Part shown: piece after piece, positions 8,449 to 17,549 of the stretch
Numbering within the stretch: the first letter of the stretch is position 1
How the letters are laid out: each line of letters starts with the position of its first letter
Assembly (NCBI GenBank): GCA_001916035.1
Contig: MNRQ01000013.1
Coordinates: 1-48,701 of the forward strand
From: Clostridium sp. 27_14
GTDB taxonomy: Bacteria > Bacillota > Clostridia > TANB77 > CAG-508
DNA: 48,701 nucleotides
Direction of reading: 5' to 3'
Made by a program: the position numbers and the translations under genes
The notes under the pieces: model-generated
Seen by the model: only the letters and a program-made list of their open reading frames with translations
Database searches by the model: none
What the model was told of the DNA's origin: nothing

Positions 8449-9098
8449 TCCTTTCCATATAGCTTTTTATAAATTTTATAATCTCTTAAAATTTTTCTAA
8501 CGTAATTATTTGTTTCTTTATATGGTATATTTTGTATATCTTCTCCATCTTTTTTTATAACACCTTTTTCTATCCAATTATCAACTGTACCTATCCCAGC
8601 ATTATATGCAGTAAGTGCAATTGCAGTATTATTGTATTTTTCAAGTAATATAGATATATATTTTGTTCCCAATTCTATATTTACATCTGCTTGTAATAGT
8701 TTTTCTCCTATTTCATCTGGTTCTATTTTTAAATCTGTTTTTTTTGATACATCTTTTGCTGTTTCCTCCATCAGCTGCATAAGCCCTTTTGCTCCTTTAC
8801 CTGATACAGCTGATGAATTAAAATTACTTTCTGCTTTTATTAATGCAAATATTAAATCCGAATCTACTTGGTATTTTTCACTATAAATTACTACTAAATT
8901 TTCATATTTTTTTGAATACATTATTTTCATCATTTTTTCACCAAATTCTATTGGTCCCAATAATACCACTATCAAAACTAAAAATAATGCAATAATAATA
9001 ACCTTATTTTTTTTACCTTTTGTCTTTTCGTATTTACTATTTTTTATTCTAATCTCTCCTTTAAATTTGTTCAACAAATTAAAAATTACTATTTCCAA
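8445..9098 (-). CDS. Lytic murein transglycosylase (SLT domain, membrane-anchored)
   Basis: The enzyme class cleaves the MurNAc-GlcNAc bond of peptidoglycan with 1,6-anhydro product formation. A Lys-rich N-terminus is followed by a transmembrane helix (about 32-50) and an SLT domain: catalytic Glu90 in LIKAESNFN, GKGAKGLMQL (100-109), AYNAGIG (164-170). It resembles the Slt70-like domain of B. subtilis YjbJ. The reported start is a TTG with no Shine-Dalgarno sequence. A strong AAAGGAGAG lies about 40 nt further in, with an ATA codon 6 nt after it and no ATG/GTG/TTG in frame, so the real start is unclear (either a rare codon or a sequence error). The TPR gene follows with a 4-nt overlap. Confidence 0.85.
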   Translation of the reverse strand: MEIVIFNLLNKFKGEIRIKNSKYEKTKGKKNKVIIIALFLVLIVVLLGPIEFGEKMMKIMYSKKYENLVVIYSEKYQVDSDLIFALIKAESNFNSSAVSGKGAKGLMQLMEETAKDVSKKTDLKIEPDEIGEKLLQADVNIELGTKYISILLEKYNNTAIALTAYNAGIGTVDNWIEKGVIKKDGEDIQNIPYKETNNYVRKILRDYKIYKKLYGKD

Positions 9099-9129
9099 TT
9101 ATAACATTAAGAAACTTCATTTGCAAGCA

Positions 9130-9891
9130 TTATTTACATTCATACCAATTTTTTGCTTCAGAAACTTCAGCAATCAAAGGAACATCTAGTTTAACAGCAT
9201 TTTCCATTTCAAATTTGATTATTTTTTTAACCTCTTCTGCCTCATTCATCGGTGCCTCAATCATCATTTCATCATGCACTTGCAAAACAATTTTTGATTC
9301 CAAGTTTTCTTTTCTTAATCTATTATAAACATTTATCATCGCAATCTTCATAATATCTGCTGCTGTCCCTTGTATTGGTGTATTCATTGCTGCTCTCATA
9401 CCAAATTGTCTAACCATATAATTTTTAGATTTTAATTCTGGAATATATCTTCTTCTATGAAATAATGTTTCTACATATCCTTTTTCTTTTGCCTCTTCTG
9501 TAACATTTTCCATATATTTATTTATTCCAGCATATTCCTCTAAATATTCTTCTATATATTTTTTAGCCTGTTTCCTTGAAATTCCTAGCTGTTCACCCAA
9601 TCCAAAATCACTTATACCATAAACAATTCCAAAATTTACTGCTTTAGCACTAGAACGCTGTTCTTTTGTTACTTCATCTATTGGAGTTTTAAAAACTTTT
9701 GAAGCAGCTTGTCTATGAATATCTTCATTATTTTTAAATGCTTGCATCATGTGTACATCTTGTGACATATGTGCTAACACTCTCAACTCAATTTGAGAAT
9801 AATCTGCATCAATATAAACCTTATTATCTTCAGGCTCAAAAATCTTTCTAACCTGTTTTCCTAATTCAAATCTTGTAGGAATATTTTGCAA
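9130..9891 (-). CDS. polA: DNA polymerase I, C-terminal polymerase part (frameshifted from the gene at 9959)
   Basis: This piece holds the palm and fingers of a family-A polymerase: motif A VYIDADYSQIELR, motif B RSSAKAVNFGIVYGISDFG, motif C VLQVHDEM, and the C-terminal AKNWYECK. The reading frame is open upstream to about 9978 and encodes the missing link (INPVTNRIHSFFHQT, then ATGRISSTEPNLQNIP), which continues the upstream ORF in the +1 frame. The two pieces together would be a normal Pol I of about 920 residues. The break is at an A-run (TTTT at 9977-9980 on the plus strand); losing one A there restores GLNINPVTN. It is either a real mutation or a homopolymer error in the sequence. Confidence 0.9.
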   Translation of the reverse strand: MQNIPTRFELGKQVRKIFEPEDNKVYIDADYSQIELRVLAHMSQDVHMMQAFKNNEDIHRQAASKVFKTPIDEVTKEQRSSAKAVNFGIVYGISDFGLGEQLGISRKQAKKYIEEYLEEYAGINKYMENVTEEAKEKGYVETLFHRRRYIPELKSKNYMVRQFGMRAAMNTPIQGTAADIMKIAMINVYNRLRKENLESKIVLQVHDEMMIEAPMNEAEEVKKIIKFEMENAVKLDVPLIAEVSEAKNWYECK

Positions 9892-9958
9892 ATTTGGTTC
9901 TGTTGAGCTTATTCTACCTGTTGCAGTAATTGTCTGATGAAAAAATGAATGAATCCTA

Positions 9959-11902
9959 TTAGTAACTGGATTTATATTTTAAACCTTCTACATAAGTTGA
10001 ATTTAGTTTTTGCAACTGCCTATATTCCAAAATTTGCTCTATTATTGGATCTTCCACTTTCAATTTTTCTAAAACTTCCACATCTGTTGAATATCCACTT
10101 TTAGTCTTTTTAACTACTGGTAACTTCTTCTTTTCAAATAAAATTTCACCCAATTGTTTCGTTGAATTTATATTAAATTCTTCTCCTGCCATTTCATAAA
10201 TAATTTTTGTCTTTAACTCTAATTGCTCTCTTAATTTTTCTCCAAAGTTTTCCAATTCTTTTTTATTTGCATACATACCATTCCATTGCATTTCTGAAAG
10301 CACTTCAATAGTTGGCATCTCTATATTTTCAAACAAATCCAAACTACCTATTTCTTTCAATTTTTTTATCATAACCTCTTCTAATCTTGATAAAAGATAC
10401 GTTTGCATACATAATTTTTGTTTCAAAAATTCTTCTTCTTCATTATTTTCTTTTTGATTATCTAATGAATCAAATAAATTAATTTGATTTTGTACACTTT
10501 CTGGTTTTTTTATATATTCATCAATATTAATATCTAATTGCTGTTCTATTATATCATTTAAACTTAATCTATTATTTGTAGGATTTAGCAAATATGCCGC
10601 AATTTTAGCATCAAAACCTAAATTATTTATTTTTATCCCTTTTTGCTTTAAAATAATATAACTTTTACTAAAATCCATACTAACTTTCTTTATTGAAACA
10701 TCCTCAAAAACTTCTTTCAATTCTTCTAAAGTATCCTCTTTTACAAGTATATAATATACTTTATCAATATATATACATATTGCAGTAATTTTTTCATTAA
10801 TTATTTTTGGCAACATTTTCTCATTATCACTTTTTTCATCGCTTACATTTTCTTTTTCAATTTTATTATTAATGTTTTTTTGTTCTGCCATTAAAAACAA
10901 CATTTTTTTATCTTTTTTTATTTCTTTGATAACATTTTTTAAATTTCTACATTCTTCTGTTGTGTACAATTCATTTATACTTGCTTTTCTTTCTGAATTT
11001 TCTACATCATCATCTTCTAAATTAAATCTTTCTATATATCTTTTAAAATTTAATTCTTTAAAAATATTATATACTTCTTTTTTATTCCATTCTTCAACTT
11101 TAAAATTTTCTAATGTATCTTCTATTGGAACTTCTAAATTTATTTCTCCTAAAAATCTCGATAATTCAGCTAATTCCTTATTATTTTCTAAATTTTCTTT
11201 TTGTTTTCCTTTTATATCTGTTGCTTCTCCTGCCTCTAATTTTTTATATAAATTTTCTATAGTTTGATATCTTTGTATTAAACTTAATGCTGTTTTTTCT
11301 CCTATTCCTGGTACCCCCGGTATATTATCAGATGTATCACCTTGTAGACCTTTTACCTCTATTAGTTGTTTTGGTTCTATACCATAAGTTTCCATAACCT
11401 TTTCTCTATTAAATTCTTCTGTCTCAGTTTTTCCACCTTTAGTTCTAGGTATTCTTATTGTTACTTTATCTGTTGCTAACTGAAATGTGTCTCTATCTCC
11501 TGATAAAATTGTTACCTCTAAGCCTTGTCTTTCTCCATAACGAGAAAGAGTACCCAAAACATCATCACCTTCATACCCTTCTTTTTCTACTATATCTATA
11601 TTCATTGCTTTTAATACTTCTTTTATCATTGGCATTTGTTGTGCCAACTCTTCAGGCATACCTTTTCTATTAGCTTTGTAACCTTCATATCTTTTATGCC
11701 TTTCTGTTGGTGCTTTTAAATCAAATGTTACTGCCATATAGTCTGGTTTTACATCTTCCAATAGCTTAAATAATATTGCTAAAAAACCATACACTGCATT
11801 TGTATATTTTCCATCTTTTGTTGTTAGCATTTTACTTCCCATTATTCCATAAAATGCTCTATTCATTATACTATTACCATCTATTAACACTAATTTTTTC
11901 AA
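9959..11902 (-). CDS. polA: DNA polymerase I, N-terminal part: 5' nuclease, degenerate exonuclease, start of polymerase domain
   Basis: Pol I removes RNA primers and fills gaps in replication and repair. Residues 1 to about 300 form the 5'-3' nuclease (DGNSIMNRAFYG, GYEGDDVLGTL, GDRDTFQL, KGLQGDTSDNIPGVPGIG). The central segment replaces the 3'-5' exonuclease and lacks its acidic DxE motif (ICIYIDKVYYILV instead), as in Bacillus, so proofreading is presumed absent. The polymerase domain begins near 540 and ends abruptly after GLKYKSSY at a TAA. The start is TTG 11902, behind AAGGAGAG and overlapping the PAP2 stop as ATTGA. The rest of the protein is encoded at 9130-9978 in another frame. Confidence 0.92.
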   Translation of the reverse strand: MKKLVLIDGNSIMNRAFYGIMGSKMLTTKDGKYTNAVYGFLAILFKLLEDVKPDYMAVTFDLKAPTERHKRYEGYKANRKGMPEELAQQMPMIKEVLKAMNIDIVEKEGYEGDDVLGTLSRYGERQGLEVTILSGDRDTFQLATDKVTIRIPRTKGGKTETEEFNREKVMETYGIEPKQLIEVKGLQGDTSDNIPGVPGIGEKTALSLIQRYQTIENLYKKLEAGEATDIKGKQKENLENNKELAELSRFLGEINLEVPIEDTLENFKVEEWNKKEVYNIFKELNFKRYIERFNLEDDDVENSERKASINELYTTEECRNLKNVIKEIKKDKKMLFLMAEQKNINNKIEKENVSDEKSDNEKMLPKIINEKITAICIYIDKVYYILVKEDTLEELKEVFEDVSIKKVSMDFSKSYIILKQKGIKINNLGFDAKIAAYLLNPTNNRLSLNDIIEQQLDINIDEYIKKPESVQNQINLFDSLDNQKENNEEEEFLKQKLCMQTYLLSRLEEVMIKKLKEIGSLDLFENIEMPTIEVLSEMQWNGMYANKKELENFGEKLREQLELKTKIIYEMAGEEFNINSTKQLGEILFEKKKLPVVKKTKSGYSTDVEVLEKLKVEDPIIEQILEYRQLQKLNSTYVEGLKYKSSY

Positions 11903-12543
11903 TCTTTTCTCTCCTTAAAAAATTTATTGGATGCACTTATATAAATAACCAAATAAGATATAGATATTAAAAATCCACCTAAAACATCACTTGTATAATG
12001 CACTCCCAAATAAATTCTACTTATACCTATCAAACATATAAGCAAACTTAATAAAACAATAGAAATCCACTTCAAATATTTATTTTTAACAAATCTATAT
12101 ATCAAATAAATCAAATATCCATAAAAAGCCATACTAACCATAGAATGACCAGAAGGAAAACTATATCCAGTTTCCTCAATTATTCTAAATTCAGTTGGAC
12201 GTGGTCTTTGCAATAATCTTTTTAATAACTGATTTAGTATTGTAACAACCACCAAATTAATACAAATTGATAAGCCCACTTTTTTATTTTTTAATACTAC
12301 AATCAATAAAATAGTTAATATAATCAAAAATATTGCTCCTCCAAAATTAGTAATAAATTTTGCTATTAGTGTTGCAAAATCTGAAATCAAAAATGTTGAT
12401 ACCACTTTATAACCTATAATATCACCTTTCATTATTTCTTTATTAAAAACATCTTCTGCCAAAGCCAGAAAACCAATTAAACAAATAAATAATATAATCC
12501 ATTTTAAATTCTTTATAATAAAATCTTTTATTCTTTCTTTCAT
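11899..12543 (-). CDS. PAP2-family membrane phosphatase
   Basis: A polytopic membrane protein of 215 residues with the three PAP2 signatures: KRLLQRPRP (KxxxxxxRP), PSGHS, and SRIYLGVHYTSDVLGG. Such enzymes dephosphorylate phosphatidic acid, phosphatidylglycerol phosphate or undecaprenyl diphosphate on the outer membrane face; the substrate cannot be read from the sequence. The frame is open to 12588 and overlaps the P-type ATPase gene, but GAGGAG precedes the ATG at 12543, which was chosen. It follows mgtA by 11 nt and overlaps polA by 4 nt, so these three are co-transcribed. Confidence 0.9.
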   Translation of the reverse strand: MKERIKDFIIKNLKWIILFICLIGFLALAEDVFNKEIMKGDIIGYKVVSTFLISDFATLIAKFITNFGGAIFLIILTILLIVVLKNKKVGLSICINLVVVTILNQLLKRLLQRPRPTEFRIIEETGYSFPSGHSMVSMAFYGYLIYLIYRFVKNKYLKWISIVLLSLLICLIGISRIYLGVHYTSDVLGGFLISISYLVIYISASNKFFKERKD

Positions 12544-12554
12544 TTTTTTCTCCT

Positions 12555-15176
12555 CTATAGCCAAGCACCATATTTCTTTATATACCATTTTTTAACTATT
12601 TGTACAATCACAATATATGCTATTAAAAGCCATACAATAATTAGATAATATGATAATGGTAATATTTCAAAATGGAATGATTGAATATTATGTAATAATA
12701 TTGGAGTTATAATTGTTCCAACAATTGTAACAGTAGTTAAGACCATCAATATCGGATTAGCTCTTGACTGAATAAAAGGTATTTTTTCAGTACGCACAAA
12801 ATGTATTATTAAAGTTTCACTTATTAAACATTCTACAAACCATGCTGTTTGAAAATATGACTCCATACCAGTTGAATTATATCCTAATATAAACCAAAAA
12901 GCCAAAAATGCCAAAACATCTATTATAGAACTCACTGGTCCCATTACATTCATAAACCTTCCTAAACCTTTTGTATCCCATTTTCTAGGTTTTATTAAAA
13001 ATTCTTTATCAACATCATCATAAGGAATAGCTATCTGCGAAAAATCATACAAAAAATCTTGTATTAACATTTGTATTGGCAATAATGGTAAAAACGGCAA
13101 AAATATACTTGCCAAAAATATACTAAACACATCACCAAAGTCAGAACTCAACGCCATTTTCATATATTTTATTATATTTCCATATACTTTTCTCCCCTCT
13201 ATTACACCATTATATATTACACTTAAACTTTTTTCTAATAAAATTATATCACTTGCCTCTTTTGCTATATCTGTTGCCGTATCTACACATATTCCAACAT
13301 CAGCATTATGTAATGAAGGTGCATCATTAACACCATCTCCCATATATCCCACTACATGTCCATTACTTTTTAGAGTTTTAATTATTCTTTCCTTTTGTAA
13401 CGGATTCATTCTAGCAAATACATTAACACTTTCAACCTTTTTAGCAAGTTCTTCATCTGAAAGATTATCTACTTGTGTTCCTATCAATATCTCATTATTT
13501 TCTATTCCAACTAAATTACAAATATTCTGTGTTGCATATTGATTATCCCCTGTTATTATTTTTGTTTCAACACCATATTCCTTCAATTTTTGTATAGTTT
13601 CTTTAACTTCTTTTTTAGGAGGATCCAAAAATGCTACAAATCCTATAAAAATCATATCTGATTCATCAGATACATCAAAAATATTTTTTCCTCTATACTC
13701 CCTTTTAGATGATAATGCTATTACTTGCATTCCCTGCTGTGCCATTACTTTTGCATTTTCCTGTATTCTTGCTTTCATCTCTTCTGTTATTTCTTGTATT
13801 TTATCATCTAACTTAACTTTTGTACAAATTTTTAATATCTCTTCTAAAGCTCCTTTTGTAATCATTCTATGTGCTCCATTTTTTTGTTCCACAACAACAC
13901 TCATTCTTTTTCTTGTATAATCAAAAGGTATCTCATCAACTTTTATATATTTATCTATCTTATTTTTTATATCATGCTCATCACCATAAGATACAATTGC
14001 CCTATCAACTAAATTTTTCATTCCTGTACCATAATAACTATTTAAGTATGCATACTCAAGTATAGATAAATCCTCTTTTCCCGTCACATCTATATATTTT
14101 TGCAAAACTATTTTATCCATTGTCAATGTTCCTGTTTTATCCGTACATAACACATCTATTGCTCCCAAATTTTGTATTGCCTCTGTATTTTTCACCAATG
14201 TTTTCTCTTTTGCTAATGTTTTTGTCCCTTTTGTTAAATTCACATTTACAATCATTGGCAACATAGTAGGCGTTATCCCAACTGCCACTGACAATGCAAA
14301 TAACATTGCTTCCATAAAATCTTTACGTATAAAAGCATATATTATAAAAACTGCTATTGATACAATTACCATATATCTTATTAACAATTTGGTAATTCCA
14401 TCCATTCCTTTTTGAAAATTTGTCAATTCTTTCTTATTATCTATTTGTTTGCCCATTCCACCTAAATATGTTTCAAATCCTGTATTTATAACAATTGCTG
14501 TTGCACTTCCACTTATAACACTTGTTCCCATTAAACATAAATTAGATATTGAAAATATTTGGTCATTTTCTTCATATTTATCTGTTTTTTCCACAGGTAT
14601 ACTTTCTCCCGTAAACACGGCCTGATTTATAAACAAATCTTTACTTTCTAATATCATTACATCTGCTGGAATCATTGTTCCTGCATTTAAGTGTACTATA
14701 TCTCCTCTTACTATCTTTTCTACTTTAACTGTTTCTTCCTTTTCTCTTAGTACAGTAGCAGTTGTAAACAGCTCTGCTTTTAACTTTTGATTAAATCTAT
14801 ATGTAGAATAATTTTGTACAAATTTTATTATAGCACTTATTATACCTATACATAATATTATAATTGTTCCTATTGTATCTTTACTTGCAAAATAATTTAT
14901 TATTGATAATATTATTAATATGTATATAAACTTATCTTCAAAAGATTTTATAAAAAAATATAACCAATTTCTTTTTTTCTCTTGTATTACAACATTTTCT
15001 CCATTCTGTTCTAACCTCTTTTCCGCTTCTTTTGTTGTTAATCCATTTTGATAACTTGTAGAAAATTGCTTTATTACTTGTTCTTTACTTTGACTTAATA
15101 TTTTTTTGTACTTTTCCAACAATTCTGTATCTTGTTTATCAACTTTTTTATTTTTTATTTCAAATAATTTTATCAT
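12555..15176 (-). CDS. mgtA: Magnesium-translocating P-type ATPase (MgtA/MgtB type, P3B)
   Basis: Length is 873 residues. Visible P-type motifs: TGES (189-192) in the actuator domain, TPTMLPM (302-308) in helix M4, phosphorylation site DKTGTLT with Asp346, FDYTRKRMS in the nucleotide domain, and GDGVNDAPS from 613. The N-terminal region with VDKQDTELLEKYKKIL and the C-terminal HFVRTEKIPFIQSRAN resemble MgtA/MgtB importers rather than calcium pumps. It would take up Mg2+ across the membrane under low magnesium. It has a clear promoter at 15284-15312 and a ~100-nt leader with competing hairpins, which suggests leader-based control. It heads the mgtA-PAP2-polA transcript. Confidence 0.92.
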   Translation of the reverse strand: MIKLFEIKNKKVDKQDTELLEKYKKILSQSKEQVIKQFSTSYQNGLTTKEAEKRLEQNGENVVIQEKKRNWLYFFIKSFEDKFIYILIILSIINYFASKDTIGTIIILCIGIISAIIKFVQNYSTYRFNQKLKAELFTTATVLREKEETVKVEKIVRGDIVHLNAGTMIPADVMILESKDLFINQAVFTGESIPVEKTDKYEENDQIFSISNLCLMGTSVISGSATAIVINTGFETYLGGMGKQIDNKKELTNFQKGMDGITKLLIRYMVIVSIAVFIIYAFIRKDFMEAMLFALSVAVGITPTMLPMIVNVNLTKGTKTLAKEKTLVKNTEAIQNLGAIDVLCTDKTGTLTMDKIVLQKYIDVTGKEDLSILEYAYLNSYYGTGMKNLVDRAIVSYGDEHDIKNKIDKYIKVDEIPFDYTRKRMSVVVEQKNGAHRMITKGALEEILKICTKVKLDDKIQEITEEMKARIQENAKVMAQQGMQVIALSSKREYRGKNIFDVSDESDMIFIGFVAFLDPPKKEVKETIQKLKEYGVETKIITGDNQYATQNICNLVGIENNEILIGTQVDNLSDEELAKKVESVNVFARMNPLQKERIIKTLKSNGHVVGYMGDGVNDAPSLHNADVGICVDTATDIAKEASDIILLEKSLSVIYNGVIEGRKVYGNIIKYMKMALSSDFGDVFSIFLASIFLPFLPLLPIQMLIQDFLYDFSQIAIPYDDVDKEFLIKPRKWDTKGLGRFMNVMGPVSSIIDVLAFLAFWFILGYNSTGMESYFQTAWFVECLISETLIIHFVRTEKIPFIQSRANPILMVLTTVTIVGTIITPILLHNIQSFHFEILPLSYYLIIVWLLIAYIVIVQIVKKWYIKKYGAWL

Positions 15177-15208
15177 ATCATTACTTCCTTATATTCAAAT
15201 AAACATTA

Positions 15209-15258
15209 CCACCTTTCTAACGATATCATCGCTAAAACTGGTGGCAAAACCGTTCCAC
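15209..15258 (-). promoter_or_regulatory. Structured mgtA leader with mutually exclusive hairpins
   Basis: In minus-strand RNA the first hairpin pairs GUGG (15258-15255) with CCAC (15244-15241). The second pairs CCACC (15244-15240) with GGUGG (15213-15209), extended by an inner UAGCGAU/AUCGUUA helix. Both use the same CCAC bases, so only one can form. The second ends about 33 nt before the start codon. No known M-box, yybP-ykoY or other class was recognised. Regulation by Mg2+ is inference from the gene it precedes. Confidence 0.45.
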
Positions 15259-15283
15259 TAATAATCAATTTCCTATAATCAAC

Positions 15284-15312
15284 ATTCTACAATATTTTTC
15301 AAATTCTGTCTA
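15284..15312 (-). promoter_or_regulatory. SigA-type promoter of mgtA
   Basis: On the minus strand TAGACA (15312-15307) and TAGAAT (15289-15284) are separated by 17 nt, one mismatch each from consensus. Predicted transcription start is near 15277, giving a ~100-nt leader. Confidence 0.7.
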
Positions 15313-15329
15313 TACTATTTATTGTTTTT

Positions 15330-15884
15330 CTAATTATTCTTATCTCTACTAATTTGTTTAGCATATCTATCCTCCTCACTAAAAATACAGCCACAATATT
15401 TTTGCATATATAAACCTAATTCTCTAGCTTTATTTTGTCCTTCTCTAAACCCTACTCTAAAATCTCTGTATAAAAACTCAATACCATATTTTTCAGCCAT
15501 AGTTTTAGCTACTTGAATTAAAGCCTCATGATTTTGATATGGACTAACTAAAAGAGTAGTAGTAAAAGCATCATATCCATGTTCCTTAGCATATTTAGCC
15601 GCTTGTTCTAAACGAACTGGATAACAATAATTTTTACATCTACCTGACAAATCTTGAGAAACGTCTCTACAAAATTCATCCAAACCATAATTTTCTTCAA
15701 AAATAGCATTAACATTTATACTTTTAGTATATTCTTTTAAACAATCTCTTCTCGCCTTATATTCCATATAAGGATGAATATTAGGATTAAACCAATACAC
15801 AGTTGGTTCTATTCCTTCCCCCCTTAATTCATCTATACAATATACACTACATGGTGCACAACAAGTATGCATTAATAACTTCAT
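15330..15884 (-). CDS. queH: Epoxyqueuosine reductase QueH
   Basis: QueH reduces epoxyqueuosine to queuosine in tRNA and is the non-cobalamin alternative to QueG. The 184-residue protein carries the metal-binding cysteines of the family: HTCCAPCS at the N-terminus (adjacent Cys pair), a central CRDVSQDLSGRCKNYCYPVR, and YCGCIF near the end. GEGIEPTVYWFNPNIHP and TTLLVSPYQNHE are also typical. The start is an ATG behind GAGG. It is a separate gene upstream of the mgtA promoter and follows the membrane protein gene at 15909 by 24 nt. Confidence 0.93.
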   Translation of the reverse strand: MKLLMHTCCAPCSVYCIDELRGEGIEPTVYWFNPNIHPYMEYKARRDCLKEYTKSINVNAIFEENYGLDEFCRDVSQDLSGRCKNYCYPVRLEQAAKYAKEHGYDAFTTTLLVSPYQNHEALIQVAKTMAEKYGIEFLYRDFRVGFREGQNKARELGLYMQKYCGCIFSEEDRYAKQISRDKNN

Positions 15885-15908
15885 TTTTATCCTCTTCTTT
15901 CTTTAATT

Positions 15909-17432
15909 TTAGTACATATAACATTTCATATATATAGTATCACCTATACAAACTTCATCTTCCACATTATCCATAACTTCATATAAAATCTCTTGTGATA
16001 TTTCTCCCTTTTCTTCTATTAATTCTTTTTGACTAAAAAAATTTAAACACCCAACAGCAGACCAGTTTGCACTCAATCCATTATATGTCAATACATTATG
16101 AGCAGCCACTTGTGAATAATAAGATTTTTCCTCCTCACATTCGATAGTAATTACTTGTACTTTTTTTACTTCATTTTTAGTTTCTTCTTCATATTTACTA
16201 ATATATTCTAAAATTCTTTCACTTTCCTGTTTTTCCAATTTATTTACCTGTCTATGTTCATACATAAAAAAAACATTAAAAACTACCACTGTAAGAAAAT
16301 ATATTACTAGCAAAACTATAGTAACATCAGATACAAAAGTTTTTTCTTTTGCTTCTTTTCTAAAAAACAATCTTGTTTGTGTAGCAATATATAAAAACAA
16401 TATTCCTATCAAACTTCCTATAGCAAACCTTAATCTTCCAGCCCAAAAGCCACTCATAGAAATAATATATATCACTGAGCTACTAAAAATAGCCAATATT
16501 ACTAATAATATATATTTTAAAATCACACTAACTTTTTCTTTAATAAGCTCATCCTTGTTTTTTATTTCATATACAAATAATATTGCTAGCAAAGCAATTA
16601 TCCATATTATAAATAAATTTTCAGGATATAAATTACACGTTTCTGTTAACACATCTTTTGTATTTCTTAATATAATTTTTATATTAAGAAATATTCTAGT
16701 AAAATCACTTAATCTAGTTTGTTTTGTTCCAATCAGATTCTCTACAATTGCAACTATTGCAAAATCTACTATTACTGCCATTCCTGCAATTAATCCACTT
16801 TTTACAATATCTACAATATTTGCCTTATAATTTTTAGGATTTTTTATAAAAGTTAATAACGCTGTTAGTATAAACAAAAATCCTATTGTACCTTGGTAAC
16901 TTATAATTCCCAAAATCGCAAACATCAAAGCTTTTAAAAAACTATATTTATTTTTTTCCACCAAACTTATTGCTGACATTGTATAAAAAAGCACACTTAA
17001 AGCCATTATCGAACTTTCTAAAAAATACATATTTTCTATATAAGTAAAATTCCAAAAAATCACATAACATATTATTAGCAAAATCATCTTTTCTTTTATA
17101 TTTTTTATTTGCACATATTTTTCTGTCCAATTAAATATTTTCATGACACTTATATTAGTTATAACTATAGCAAACAAAAGTGATATTGTATTGGCACTTT
17201 CTACAGATAATTTAAATATTTTCATTATAAACAAAAATATAGCTGAAAAAATTCTTCCATCTGTTAAATACCAATTTTTCATATATGTATCATATCCCAC
17301 ATAAGCAATATTATATGTATCTGTTGCATAATGTCCTATAATAAACTGTATATAAACAATAGAACTAAAAACACATAAACTAACAAACAATACTTTATTA
17401 TAATTATTTTTACACCATTTCTTTAAACTCAT
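15909..17432 (-). CDS. Polytopic membrane protein, probable GtrII-like glycosyltransferase
   Basis: About ten to twelve hydrophobic helices span most of the 507 residues, ending in a ~90-residue extracytoplasmic domain (from about 415) rich in charged residues with two cysteines in the last 15. The segment YDTYMKNWYLTDGRIFSA after the first helix resembles the first loop of GtrII-type (Glucos_trans_II) transferases, which add sugars from polyprenyl phosphate donors. That assignment is tentative. The frame opens at 17444, but GGAAGG would touch that ATG; the ATG at 17432 has proper spacing. A second GT-C-like gene lies directly upstream, so the two probably act in one surface-glycan pathway. 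Confidence 0.65.
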   Translation of the reverse strand: MSLKKWCKNNYNKVLFVSLCVFSSIVYIQFIIGHYATDTYNIAYVGYDTYMKNWYLTDGRIFSAIFLFIMKIFKLSVESANTISLLFAIVITNISVMKIFNWTEKYVQIKNIKEKMILLIICYVIFWNFTYIENMYFLESSIMALSVLFYTMSAISLVEKNKYSFLKALMFAILGIISYQGTIGFLFILTALLTFIKNPKNYKANIVDIVKSGLIAGMAVIVDFAIVAIVENLIGTKQTRLSDFTRIFLNIKIILRNTKDVLTETCNLYPENLFIIWIIALLAILFVYEIKNKDELIKEKVSVILKYILLVILAIFSSSVIYIISMSGFWAGRLRFAIGSLIGILFLYIATQTRLFFRKEAKEKTFVSDVTIVLLVIYFLTVVVFNVFFMYEHRQVNKLEKQESERILEYISKYEEETKNEVKKVQVITIECEEEKSYYSQVAAHNVLTYNGLSANWSAVGCLNFFSQKELIEEKGEISQEILYEVMDNVEDEVCIGDTIYMKCYMY

Positions 17433-17549
17433 TAAAAAGTACATCCTTCCAAATTAATATATTCACACAAAATTTGCTTTAAGAGATTTCAAACCTTAAA
17501 ATCTTAAATCTCCAAACAACTTCTTAAAAATTATTCATTTTTTTATTTT

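Noticed and set aside
10872..11267. Plus-strand open frame of 131 codons
   Set aside because: Lies opposite the polA coding sequence; Ser/Phe-rich translation typical of an antisense frame.
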